DNA of 5,179 nt from Pseudomonadota bacterium (lineage in GTDB: Bacteria > Pseudomonadota > Alphaproteobacteria > Parvibaculales > Parvibaculaceae), in assembly GCA_021780275.1 (NCBI GenBank), contig JAJXZC010000370.1, positions 1 through 5,179 of the forward strand, read 5' to 3'. Positions 1 to 5,179 of the stretch are shown here, in pieces (within the stretch, counting starts at the first letter, position 1; each line of letters begins with the position of its first letter). A model generated the notes under the pieces. That model saw only the letters and a program-made list of their open reading frames with translations, did no database searches and was not told the DNA's origin. Position numbers and translations under genes: made by a program.

Positions 1-588
1 ATCCCGCCGGGCTACGACTTCCGCAAAGGCGGCGAAGCGGAGGCGGCGACGAAGAGTTTCAGCGGCCTTCTCACGGCCGTCCTGATCGCGATCTGCGGCA
101 TCCTCGCGGTGCTCATCCTCGAGTTCCACTCCTTCCGCGCCACACTGATCGTGGCAGGCGTGATTCCGCTCGGCATTTTCGGCGGCATCATGTCCCTGCT
201 CGCGTCGGGCTACTCGCTCTCCTTCACAGCTGTGATCGGCTTCATCGCCCTCATCGGCATCGAGATCAAGAACTCGATCCTGCTGGTCGACTTCACCAAC
301 CAGCTGCGCAAGGCCGGAACGCCGCTTGCCGAAGCAATCGAGCAGGCGGGCGAAATCCGCTTCCTGCCGGTTCTGCTGACCTCGGCGACGGCAGTCGGCG
401 GATTGCTGCCGCTCGCGCTCGGAGGGTCCGGCCTTTATTCGCCGCTCGCCTGGGTCATCATCGGCGGCCTGCTTTCCTCGACCTTCCTCTCCCGCCTGGT
501 GACGCCCGCCATGTATCTGCTGCTGGCGCCCACCAATCTCGGCGATGAGAGCGAAGCGGCGACGATGGGTGTGAGCGAACAGGTCTGA
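1..588 (+). CDS. RND multidrug efflux permease, C-terminal end (5' truncated by window)
   Basis: This is the last 195 residues of an inner-membrane RND pump of the AcrB/HAE1-like class (ACR_tran family). Such pumps use the proton gradient to drive drugs or other amphiphiles out through a periplasmic adaptor and an outer-membrane channel. The frame is open to base 1, so the true start lies upstream. Visible residues 1-20 are the end of the periplasmic porter domain. They are followed by five hydrophobic segments at about 23-42, 47-68, 74-98, 121-141 and 146-176. The segment with GIEIKNSILLVDF (86-98) matches the conserved G-x-x-x-KN-[AS]-I-L-x-V-[ED] signature of the AcrB family. The short polar tail ends at TGA 586-588. 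The adaptor gene, if present, should lie upstream, outside the window. The substrate cannot be inferred. A hairpin terminator follows directly, so this is probably the last gene of its operon. Confidence 0.95.
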   Translation: MPPGYDFRKGGEAEAATKSFSGLLTAVLIAICGILAVLILEFHSFRATLIVAGVIPLGIFGGIMSLLASGYSLSFTAVIGFIALIGIEIKNSILLVDFTNQLRKAGTPLAEAIEQAGEIRFLPVLLTSATAVGGLLPLALGGSGLYSPLAWVIIGGLLSSTFLSRLVTPAMYLLLAPTNLGDESEAATMGVSEQV

Positions 589-614
589 AATTTCCTCAAG
601 GCCGAATGACGATG

Positions 615-649
615 GAAAGGGCAGCCCGCAAAGCTGCCCTTTCGCTTTT
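615..649 (+). terminator. Intrinsic terminator of the RND efflux operon
   Basis: A perfect 11-bp inverted repeat (GAAAGGGCAGC at 615-625, GCTGCCCTTTC at 633-643) with a 7-nt loop is followed by GCTTTTG. It starts 26 bases after the efflux gene stop codon. The minus-strand side has no T run, so it should act only on + strand transcription. It separates the efflux pump from the SnoaL-like gene. Confidence 0.87.
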
Positions 650-672
650 GCGTGTCCCTTTCCTTCCCAAGC

Positions 673-694
673 TCCTGACATCATGCTGTCAGGA
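673..694. promoter_or_regulatory. Operator-like 22-bp palindrome upstream of the SnoaL-like gene
   Basis: TCCTGACA-N6-TGTCAGGA. The central six bases are also palindromic apart from one pair, so 10 of 11 base pairs are symmetric. No T run follows, which argues against a terminator. It lies 54 bases before the ATG of the SnoaL-like gene and 29 bases past the preceding terminator hairpin. The size and symmetry suit a dimeric helix-turn-helix repressor (TetR or MarR type). The regulator is not in this window. I could not place a convincing -35/-10 pair around it; TAGGCT at 704-709 is only a weak -10 candidate. Confidence 0.5.
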
Positions 695-748
695 CGAGCG
701 CACTAGGCTCGGGGGAACTTCCGGTACGACCGAAGAGGAGAAAACCCC

Positions 749-1132
749 ATGGACATGAATGTGAATATTCAGGAGAGCACGAAGACCATCGCCGACGATT
801 TCATCGCCCTTTGCAAAGCGGGCAAGGCGGACGAAGCGGGCGACCGATACTGGGCTGACGATGTGCTGAGCGTCGAACCTTCCGGCAGCATGCCTCCGGC
901 GCGCGGCAAAGAAGCCCTACGCAAGAAGGGCGAGTGGTGGGAGGGCGCCCACGACATCCACCGCATGGATATCGACGGGCCCTATGTGAACGGCAATCAA
1001 TTCATCGTCCGTTTCACAATCGATGTGACGGAGAAGGAGAGCGGCACTCGCATGAAGATGGACGAGACCGGCCTCTACACGCTGAAGGACGGAAAGATCG
1101 CGGAGGAGCGGTTCTTCTATTCTCGCGGGTGA
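749..1132 (+). CDS. SnoaL-like / NTF2-like fold protein
   Basis: This 127-residue cytoplasmic protein belongs to the SnoaL-like branch of the NTF2 superfamily, small cone-shaped alpha+beta proteins that act as isomerases, cyclases, hydrolases or non-catalytic binding proteins. An N-terminal helix (about 11-28) is followed by the typical YWADDVLSVEP stretch (34-44), then GKEALRKKGEWW (53-64), an AHDIHRMDIDGPYVNG turn (67-82), and the curved-sheet strands FIVRFTIDVT (85-94) and MKMDETGLYTLKDGKIAEERFFY (103-125). The closing G-K-I-x-E-E-[RQ]-F-F-Y is diagnostic of the group. Length is normal for a stand-alone domain, and there is no signal peptide. GAGGAG at 735-740 lies 8 bases before the ATG and supports this start over the in-frame ATG at 755. 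Acidic residues and H68/H71 line the likely pocket, but I cannot assign a substrate. It appears to be monocistronic, between terminators at 615 and 1159. Confidence 0.87.
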   Translation: MDMNVNIQESTKTIADDFIALCKAGKADEAGDRYWADDVLSVEPSGSMPPARGKEALRKKGEWWEGAHDIHRMDIDGPYVNGNQFIVRFTIDVTEKESGTRMKMDETGLYTLKDGKIAEERFFYSRG

Positions 1133-1142
1133 TCCGCGAGAA
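1120..1142 (+). repeat. Small hairpin spanning the SnoaL-like stop codon
   Basis: A 9-bp inverted repeat (TTCTCGCGG at 1120-1128, CCGCGAGAA at 1134-1142) encloses a 5-nt loop that contains most of the TGA stop codon (1130-1132). It sits 16 bases before the main terminator hairpin. It may stabilise the 3' end of the mRNA or simply precede the terminator. It has no T run of its own. Confidence 0.5.
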
Positions 1143-1150
1143 GCCTCGGA

Positions 1151-1194
1151 CAAAGAAAAAGGGCGGCTTCCGCGAGGAAGCCGCCCTTCTCTTT
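1151..1194. terminator. Bidirectional intrinsic terminator between convergent genes
   Basis: A 13-bp stem (1159-1171 with 1176-1188; core GGGCGGCTTCC / GGAAGCCGCCC) closes a 4-base GCGA loop. On the + strand it is followed by TTCTCTTT. On the minus strand the same stem ends in a run of about five T followed by CTTTG (complement of 1151-1160). It lies 26 bases after the SnoaL-like stop and 20 bases beyond the stop of the converging exporter gene, so it serves both transcripts. This is the strongest terminator in the window. Confidence 0.92.
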
Positions 1195-1208
1195 GACTTG
1201 TGCAGAGA

Positions 1209-3569
1209 TCAGTGCGCGTGACGGATCGCGCGCGCTTCCTCTTCCGTGAGCGGCTTGCGCTTCAACGGCCAGATGTATTCAAGCGCCGCGACCAGCGCCG
1301 GCAGGAGCGTCACCGCGCCGATCATGTTGACGATGAACATGAAGGTGAGGAGAAGGCCCATGTCGGCCTGGAACTTCAGAGCGGAGAAGCTCCAGGTCGA
1401 AACGCCGATGGCGAGCGTGCCGCCAGTGAACATCGTCGCCGAGCCCACGTCGTTCAGCGCCTGGAGATAGGCGTGGTACGGCGAGACGCCCATGCGCATG
1501 TAACGCTGGATGCGGTTGTACTCGTAGATACCGTAATCGACGCCGATACCGACGGCGATCGCGAGCACGGGAAGCGTCGAGATCTTGAGGCCGATGCCGG
1601 CCGCCATCAGGAACCAGTTGCCGATGATCGTCGACAGGACCAGCGGAAGCACGCAGCAGAGCGCGCCGCGCCATTCGCGGTAGACGAAGATCACGAGGAT
1701 CATGACCACGGCATAGACGTAGAGCAGCATCGGAAGCTCGGCATGCTCGACCACGGTGTTCGTCGCCGACGTGATGGTGACGTTACCTGTGCCGATGCGG
1801 AGCTTCAGATCGTCGCGCTTATGCTTGGGATCGTTGATCCAGGCTTCAGCCGCACCGACGACACGCTTCACCGTCTCGGCCTTGGTGTCCGAGATGTAGA
1901 TCTGGACGCCCAGCGTCTTGCACTCCGTGTCGACGAGCATGGTCGAGCTCGAAACGCTCGACGTCGCCTGAGCGAGAGCCGTCGGGTCGCGCGGGAGCGC
2001 AGCCCATTTCGGGTTACCCTCCTGCCACATGCTGTTGATGTTCTTGGCGACGATCGGAAGGCTCACCACCGTCTGCACACCCTCGACATTGCGCATGTCC
2101 CAGCTGAAGGTGTCGAGGAAGTGCATCTTGCTGTAATCGACGCAAGCGACATCCGTCGACTCGACGATCACGTTCATCACGTTGACGCCGAGCTTGAAGT
2201 GTTCAGCGATATATTCGCTATCGAGGTTGTAGCGCGCATTCGGCCACAGCTCGCCGGCGCCCGCATGGACGTCGCCGATCTGGCGGTTCTTGCCCTCATA
2301 GAAGCCGACAATGCCGAGGACCACGCAGAAGCCGATAAAGACGAAGGCCTGGGTCGGCTTCGCGATGGACGCAAGGAACGGCCAGAACCTGGCGCGGCTC
2401 GCCATCGCATTGCGCACCTTTTCGCCATATTCCTGGCCGGGTGCGACATAGGAGACGATGAGCGGCAGCATGATGAGGTTCGAGACGATCTTGAACATCA
2501 CACCGATGGAGGCGGTGACCGCGAGTTCGCGGATCATGCCGATCGGGATGATGTAGAGCGTGGCGAAACCCGCGAGACAGGTCGCGAGAGCGACCGAGCC
2601 CGGACGAAGCAGGAAGGTGAAAGTCGCGCGCGCGGCCGCATTCTTGTCGAGGCCGGCGGCGATTTCAGCGCCCACCATGTTGATCTGCTGCACGCCATGG
2701 CTGACGCCGATGGCGAAGACGAGGAAAGGCACGAGCACGGCCAGCGGATCGAGGCCGTAGCCCATGAGGTGCAGAGTACCGAATTGCCAGATCAGCGAGC
2801 AGAGCGAACAGCTCACCGTCACGATCGTCAGGATCCATGACCGGCAATAGAGCCACAGCATGAGGCAGGTAAGGATGAAGGCGACCGCAAAGAAAATGAC
2901 GACCGACGAGGCACCCGCGGCGATGACACCGATGAGCTTGGCGAAGCCGACGATCTTCACGTCGGTGTCGGCATTCACATATTTATCGCGGATGTTCTTT
3001 TCGAGAAGGTTCGCAACCTTGAAGTAGTCGAGCTTCTTCTGCGTCTCGGGATCGACCTCGAGCAGTTCGGCCGCGATCATGGCCGAGCGGAAGTCGGTGG
3101 AGACGAGACGGCCGACAAGGTTGGCGCGCAGCGTGTTCTGCATCACCGTCTTGATGCCTTCCGGCGTGGGCTGGAAGTTCGCCGGAATAACGTCGCCAGC
3201 TTCAAGGCCCTGCTCGGTCACGGCGACATAGCGCGTGTTCGGCGTCCAGAGCGAGGTCACGCGGTGACGCGCGATACCGGGGATGTAGAAGACGTCCTGC
3301 GTCGCGTCGTTCAGCGTCTTCAGAAACTCGGGCTGGAAGATGTCGCCCTTCTTGTTCTCAAGCACCACGATGATGCGATTGCCGCCGCCAAACCCGTCCG
3401 CATACTGGAAGTAGGTCTGAATGAAGGAATTCCCGACCGGGAGCATCTTCAGGAAGCCGGCATCCATACGAAGCTGCACGGCGAAGAAAAGCATAGTTAT
3501 CGTGATGGCGGCCAGGACCGCGAGGATCACGGCACGCAAGCCGAACACGATATTTTCGATACGCTGCAA
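1209..3569 (-). CDS. RND superfamily exporter, MMPL/HpnN-like, complete
   Basis: This 786-residue inner-membrane exporter belongs to the COG1033/MMPL-type RND branch, whose members move lipids, hopanoids, sterols or other hydrophobic compounds to the periplasm or outer membrane. Twelve hydrophobic segments follow the two-fold RND plan: TM1 about 11-31, a periplasmic domain 32-219, TM2-TM6 about 220-375, TM7 about 406-424, a second periplasmic domain 425-612, and TM8-TM12 about 613-765. TM10 carries GIGVDYGIYEYN (674-685) with D678, the acidic residue typical of MMPL proton coupling. The matching TM4 motif reads AIGVSHGVQQIN (286-297), with S290-H291 instead of an acid. Only two cysteines lie in the periplasmic domains (C476, C550). 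The start is a TTG at 3567-3569, chosen because GGGGAGG sits 5 bases upstream and TM1 follows at once. Length matches the family. The usual DUF1302/DUF1329 partners found beside some of these exporters are absent here. Substrate unknown. Confidence 0.93.
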   Translation of the reverse strand: MQRIENIVFGLRAVILAVLAAITITMLFFAVQLRMDAGFLKMLPVGNSFIQTYFQYADGFGGGNRIIVVLENKKGDIFQPEFLKTLNDATQDVFYIPGIARHRVTSLWTPNTRYVAVTEQGLEAGDVIPANFQPTPEGIKTVMQNTLRANLVGRLVSTDFRSAMIAAELLEVDPETQKKLDYFKVANLLEKNIRDKYVNADTDVKIVGFAKLIGVIAAGASSVVIFFAVAFILTCLMLWLYCRSWILTIVTVSCSLCSLIWQFGTLHLMGYGLDPLAVLVPFLVFAIGVSHGVQQINMVGAEIAAGLDKNAAARATFTFLLRPGSVALATCLAGFATLYIIPIGMIRELAVTASIGVMFKIVSNLIMLPLIVSYVAPGQEYGEKVRNAMASRARFWPFLASIAKPTQAFVFIGFCVVLGIVGFYEGKNRQIGDVHAGAGELWPNARYNLDSEYIAEHFKLGVNVMNVIVESTDVACVDYSKMHFLDTFSWDMRNVEGVQTVVSLPIVAKNINSMWQEGNPKWAALPRDPTALAQATSSVSSSTMLVDTECKTLGVQIYISDTKAETVKRVVGAAEAWINDPKHKRDDLKLRIGTGNVTITSATNTVVEHAELPMLLYVYAVVMILVIFVYREWRGALCCVLPLVLSTIIGNWFLMAAGIGLKISTLPVLAIAVGIGVDYGIYEYNRIQRYMRMGVSPYHAYLQALNDVGSATMFTGGTLAIGVSTWSFSALKFQADMGLLLTFMFIVNMIGAVTLLPALVAALEYIWPLKRKPLTEEEARAIRHAH

Positions 3570-3574
3570 GGTAA

Positions 3575-3581
3575 CCTCCCC
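3575..3581 (-). promoter_or_regulatory. Strong ribosome binding site fixing a TTG start
   Basis: On the minus strand GGGGAGG is followed by TTACC and then TTG. The five-base spacing to TTG and the lack of an equally good Shine-Dalgarno before any nearby ATG or GTG decide the exporter start. Confidence 0.8.
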
Positions 3582-3676
3582 TAGGGACGTGCAGCCTCCA
3601 CGCGACGGACTGCATCGGGATTCTCTGAATTTCCGGAGCTTTCGCTCTTCTTGAACTTGGTGATCTTTTGTCGAAG

Positions 3677-3724
3677 GCCTTTTTGGCCGCCCCCTCTATA
3701 CCCGTCCAGAGCGGGAGGCCACAA
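3677..3724 (-). promoter_or_regulatory. Candidate promoter for the MMPL-like exporter, with a small palindrome at the start site
   Basis: Reading the minus strand, TTGTGG (complement of 3719-3724) and TATAGA (complement of 3695-3700) are separated by 18 bases, acceptable -35/-10 spacing. The -35 matches consensus poorly (three of six) and the -10 only moderately (four of six). A short palindrome, GGCC-AAAAA-GGCC (3677-3689), falls at the predicted start of transcription. The implied leader is about 118 bases. It holds one small GAGC-GAAA-GCTC hairpin (3636-3647) and no recognisable riboswitch. Low confidence without mapping. Confidence 0.28.
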
Positions 3725-3751
3725 GGTTATCCTTCGATTTGAGGTAGATGC

Positions 3752-4171
3752 TTATAAAATGCCACTAGTTGGCGGCGCGCGGGCGGGTAGCCCCGCACGG
3801 CCTGCCGAAGCGGCAAATTTCCTCGCCAGCGGTTGGAGAGGGGTAAGGACCGCGATCGTCCGGGCAGTTTGCACCGGGGCCAGAGCCGCCGGCGCTTCAA
3901 ATCTCAGGACCAGAACCCGCTGACGGGGGCCGCGGTTCGTCACTTTGGCCTGAACGGCAGTTCGAACCGGCGCCTCAAGGACCGAATGGCTGGAAAAGGA
4001 CGGTACGCCCTCGAAGGCTTCAGCCGCCACAGGCGACACATGCCCAAGCGAGGCGAGGCAAAGCGCAAAGACCAGCCAGACAAGCGGTGCAAGCCCGCCG
4101 GAACGCACGGAAGCGCCAGACGCCTCCACGCTCACGGCGCTGCCACCGACACTTGTCTGCAAGAACCCCAC
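3752..4171 (-). CDS. Probable small exported protein of unknown function
   Basis: I do not recognise a family. From the GTG at 4169-4171 the product has 139 residues. It has a long polar N-terminal stretch (1-26), a hydrophobic core (about 27-43, APLVWLVFALCLASLG), and signal-peptidase-like VAA/AEA sites near residues 50-52. The remaining 85-90 residues are rich in Ala, Pro, Val and Arg, have no cysteine and are basic. GAGGGG (complement of 4178-4183) lies 6 bases before this GTG. The frame stays open to a GTG at 4249, but that codon has no ribosome site and falls inside a palindrome. A later GTG at 4106-4108 would give a more usual short signal peptide, but its nearest Shine-Dalgarno is too far away. 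Codon third positions favour G/C only moderately, less than in the neighbours, so coding status is likely, not certain. It precedes the exporter on the same strand by 182 bp and may act in the envelope. Confidence 0.48.
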   Translation of the reverse strand: MGFLQTSVGGSAVSVEASGASVRSGGLAPLVWLVFALCLASLGHVSPVAAEAFEGVPSFSSHSVLEAPVRTAVQAKVTNRGPRQRVLVLRFEAPAALAPVQTARTIAVLTPLQPLARKFAASAGRAGLPARAPPTSGIL

Positions 4172-4177
4172 TCGACG

Positions 4178-4183
4178 CCCCTC
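4178..4183 (-). promoter_or_regulatory. Ribosome binding site supporting the GTG start of the unknown exported protein
   Basis: On the minus strand GAGGGG is followed by six bases and then GTG. It is the best Shine-Dalgarno in this stretch and is the reason for preferring the start at 4171 over the longer frame from 4249. Confidence 0.45.
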
Positions 4184-4220
4184 ACGAATACTCGCCGCGA
4201 TCGAATTGATACGGCGGCCA

Positions 4221-4260
4221 ATTATGACCAAGCCGTGTGAGTTTGCCACAATTCATTGTG
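4221..4260 (-). promoter_or_regulatory. Candidate promoter with an overlapping operator-like palindrome
   Basis: On the minus strand CATAAT (complement of 4221-4226) matches the -10 consensus at five of six positions. The -35 region falls on the palindrome CACAAT-TC-ATTGTG (4247-4260), where six of seven base pairs are symmetric. TTGTGG inside it would be the -35 at a long 19-base spacing. Transcription would begin near 4214, giving a leader of about 43 bases before the GTG at 4171. A repressor bound to the palindrome would cover the -35. The layout is coherent but rests on short motifs. Confidence 0.35.
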
Positions 4261-4298
4261 CTTAACGGGGGCTCGGACACCCCCGCGACATGTGGCAA
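4243..4298. repeat. Nested inverted repeats downstream of the carboxyltransferase gene
   Basis: Outer arms TTGCCACA (4243-4250) and TGTGGCAA (4291-4298) match perfectly. Between them is a 6-bp GC hairpin (CGGGGG at 4266-4271, CCCCCG at 4280-4285, 8-nt loop). The left outer arm overlaps the palindrome at 4247-4260, so an RNA could form either pairing but not both. On the minus strand the GC hairpin is followed only by TTAAG, so it is at best a weak terminator for the carboxyltransferase gene, whose stop is at 4320. Confidence 0.5.
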
Positions 4299-4319
4299 TG
4301 CGGCAACAACTCGCCACCC

Positions 4320-5179
4320 TCACCAGGTGTCAATGAAAGAGCGGCGCTTGCCTTCGGTGGGCGCTAGCTTCGGCAGCGAAGCGAGGCCCCGGGCGATCCA
4401 GCGCCGGGTCTCGAAGGGATCGATCACCTCGTCGATCTCGAGGAAGGAGGCCATGTTGACCGCCTTTCCGTACTCGTAGGAGCGCGCAACCATCTTGTCG
4501 AAGAATTCCTTCTGCTCGGCCGGGTTCTTGATCGCTTCCATTTCCTTGCGATAGCCGAGCCTCACCGCGCCTTCGAGGCCCATGCCGCCGAATTCGCCGG
4601 TCGGCCAGGAAACGATGAAGAAAGGCGCGTGGAAGCTGCCGCCCGCCATGGCCTGCGCGCCGAGCCCATAGCCCTTGCGCAGCACGATGGTGAAAACGGG
4701 GACGTTGAGGCTGCCCGCCGTCACGAACATGCGGCTGACGCGGCGAACCAGCGCCGTCTTTTCGGCCTCCGGCCCGACCATGAAGCCCGGCGTGTCGCAG
4801 AGCGACAGGATCGGCAGGCCGAAAGCGTCGCATAGCTGCATGAAGCGGGCGGCCTTATCCGCGCCCTCGGCATCGATCGCGCCGGCGAGATGCATCGGGT
4901 TGTTGGCGATGAGGCCCATCGGGCGGCCCTCGATGCGCACCAGCGCCGTCACCATGCCATGAGCGAAGTCGCGGCGGAGCTCCAGCACCGAGCCAGTGTC
5001 GCAAAGCGCATCGATCACGGCACGGATGTCATAGATGCGGAGACGGTTCTCGGGAATGACATGACGAAGCTTGCGTTGGTCGGCGCAATCCCATTGCACG
5101 ACCGGCCCCTGGAAATAGGAAAGATATTTCTTCGCGGCGGCCACCGCCTCAGCCTCGTCCTCAACCAGCACGTCGATAA
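4320..5179 (-). CDS. Acyl-CoA carboxylase beta subunit (carboxyltransferase), C-terminal part; 5' end outside window
   Basis: This biotin-dependent carboxyltransferase of the PccB/AccD/MmdA family (COG4799, crotonase fold) transfers the carboxyl group from carboxybiotin to an acyl-CoA in the cytoplasm. About 286 residues are visible, roughly the C-terminal half of a 510-540-residue protein. The frame continues to the window edge (IDV before the valine at 5171), so a GTG start there would be false. Counting from that valine, the C-terminal carboxyltransferase domain shows VIPENRLRIYDIRAVID (38-54), GRPMGLIANNP (82-92), GADKAARFMQLCDAFGLPI (103-121), CDTPGF (125-130), RKGYGLGAQAMAGG (165-178; the oxyanion-hole and CoA region) and a closing DEVIDPFETRRWI (247-259). 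The CDTPGFMVGPEAEKTALVRR and GYGLGAQAM stretches differ from classical PccB, which has DVPGF.PG and AYGGAYDVM. This places it in a variant subgroup of uncertain substrate. A biotin carboxylase or BCCP partner is not visible here. Confidence 0.94.
   Translation of the reverse strand, partial: IDVLVEDEAEAVAAAKKYLSYFQGPVVQWDCADQRKLRHVIPENRLRIYDIRAVIDALCDTGSVLELRRDFAHGMVTALVRIEGRPMGLIANNPMHLAGAIDAEGADKAARFMQLCDAFGLPILSLCDTPGFMVGPEAEKTALVRRVSRMFVTAGSLNVPVFTIVLRKGYGLGAQAMAGGSFHAPFFIVSWPTGEFGGMGLEGAVRLGYRKEMEAIKNPAEQKEFFDKMVARSYEYGKAVNMASFLEIDEVIDPFETRRWIARGLASLPKLAPTEGKRRSFIDTW

Noticed and set aside
673..694. Palindrome read as a second terminator of the RND efflux operon
   Set aside because: No T run follows on either strand, and a strong terminator already lies at 615-649.
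934..1221. A 95-codon + strand frame overlapping the SnoaL-like gene
   Set aside because: It is an Arg/His-rich shadow in another frame that runs through the terminator hairpins. It has no independent start signals.
1200..2840. A 546-codon open frame on the + strand opposite the MMPL-like exporter
   Set aside because: Its product is an Arg/His/Asp/Glu-rich string with no domain or hydrophobic pattern, as expected from the antisense of a GC-rich gene. It starts in the terminator region and overlaps a clear membrane protein throughout.
3358..3615. A minus-strand ATG frame (85 codons) starting in the exporter leader
   Set aside because: It runs out of frame through the exporter N terminus and has no good ribosome site. 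The GGGGAGG site serves the TTG at 3569.
3833..4240. A 135-codon + strand frame opposite the unknown exported protein
   Set aside because: It is highly basic and low in hydrophobic residues, with no ribosome site before the ATG I would need. The minus-strand frame has a signal-peptide-like core and a Shine-Dalgarno, so it is the better candidate.
4172..4249. N-terminal extension of the unknown exported protein to the GTG at 4249
   Set aside because: The GTG lies inside the 14-bp palindrome, has no Shine-Dalgarno, and the extension would span the best -10 candidate. Kept only as an alternative start.
1..5179. Mobile element, CRISPR array, toxin-antitoxin or phage-defence system
   Set aside because: There is no transposase, integrase or nuclease motif, no spaced direct repeats, and no terminal inverted repeats flanking a cargo. 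All large genes are ordinary transport or metabolic families.

Overview
The window looks like GC-rich proteobacterial chromosome, most likely from an alphaproteobacterium. Protein flavour (RND pumps, a SnoaL-like protein, a PccB-type carboxyltransferase), strong G/C third-position bias and mixed ATG/GTG/TTG starts all fit this. The genus is not established. The gene mix would suit a lipid-, steroid- or hydrocarbon-metabolising group such as Parvibaculum or the sphingomonads, but that is inference only.

Layout. On the + strand, 1-588 is the C-terminal end of a hydrophobe/amphiphile-type RND efflux pump, closed by a clear intrinsic terminator (615-649). A 22-bp near-perfect palindrome (673-694) then precedes a single SnoaL/NTF2-like gene (749-1132). 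This gene meets the minus-strand gene cluster at a strong bidirectional terminator (1159-1188). On the minus strand, reading right to left, lie the C-terminal half of an acyl-CoA carboxylase beta subunit (4320-5179, running off the window), a structured intergenic element (4243-4298), a probable small exported protein of unknown function (3752-4171), and a complete 786-residue RND/MMPL-type exporter (1209-3569). The exporter starts at TTG behind a strong ribosome binding site.

How the genes may work together. No single pathway is evident. The two RND proteins belong to different branches of the superfamily and sit in separate, convergent units. The unknown small protein and the MMPL-like exporter are codirectional, 182 bp apart, and could be functionally linked (an envelope protein and an envelope transporter), but the sequence does not prove it. 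The carboxyltransferase probably belongs to an acyl-CoA carboxylation unit lying mostly beyond the right edge.

I see no rRNA, tRNA, CRISPR array, insertion sequence or other mobile element, and no unmistakable new system. The points most worth checking are the unknown exported protein with its candidate promoter/operator, the 22-bp operator-like palindrome, and the uneven TM4/TM10 charge motif of the MMPL-like exporter.
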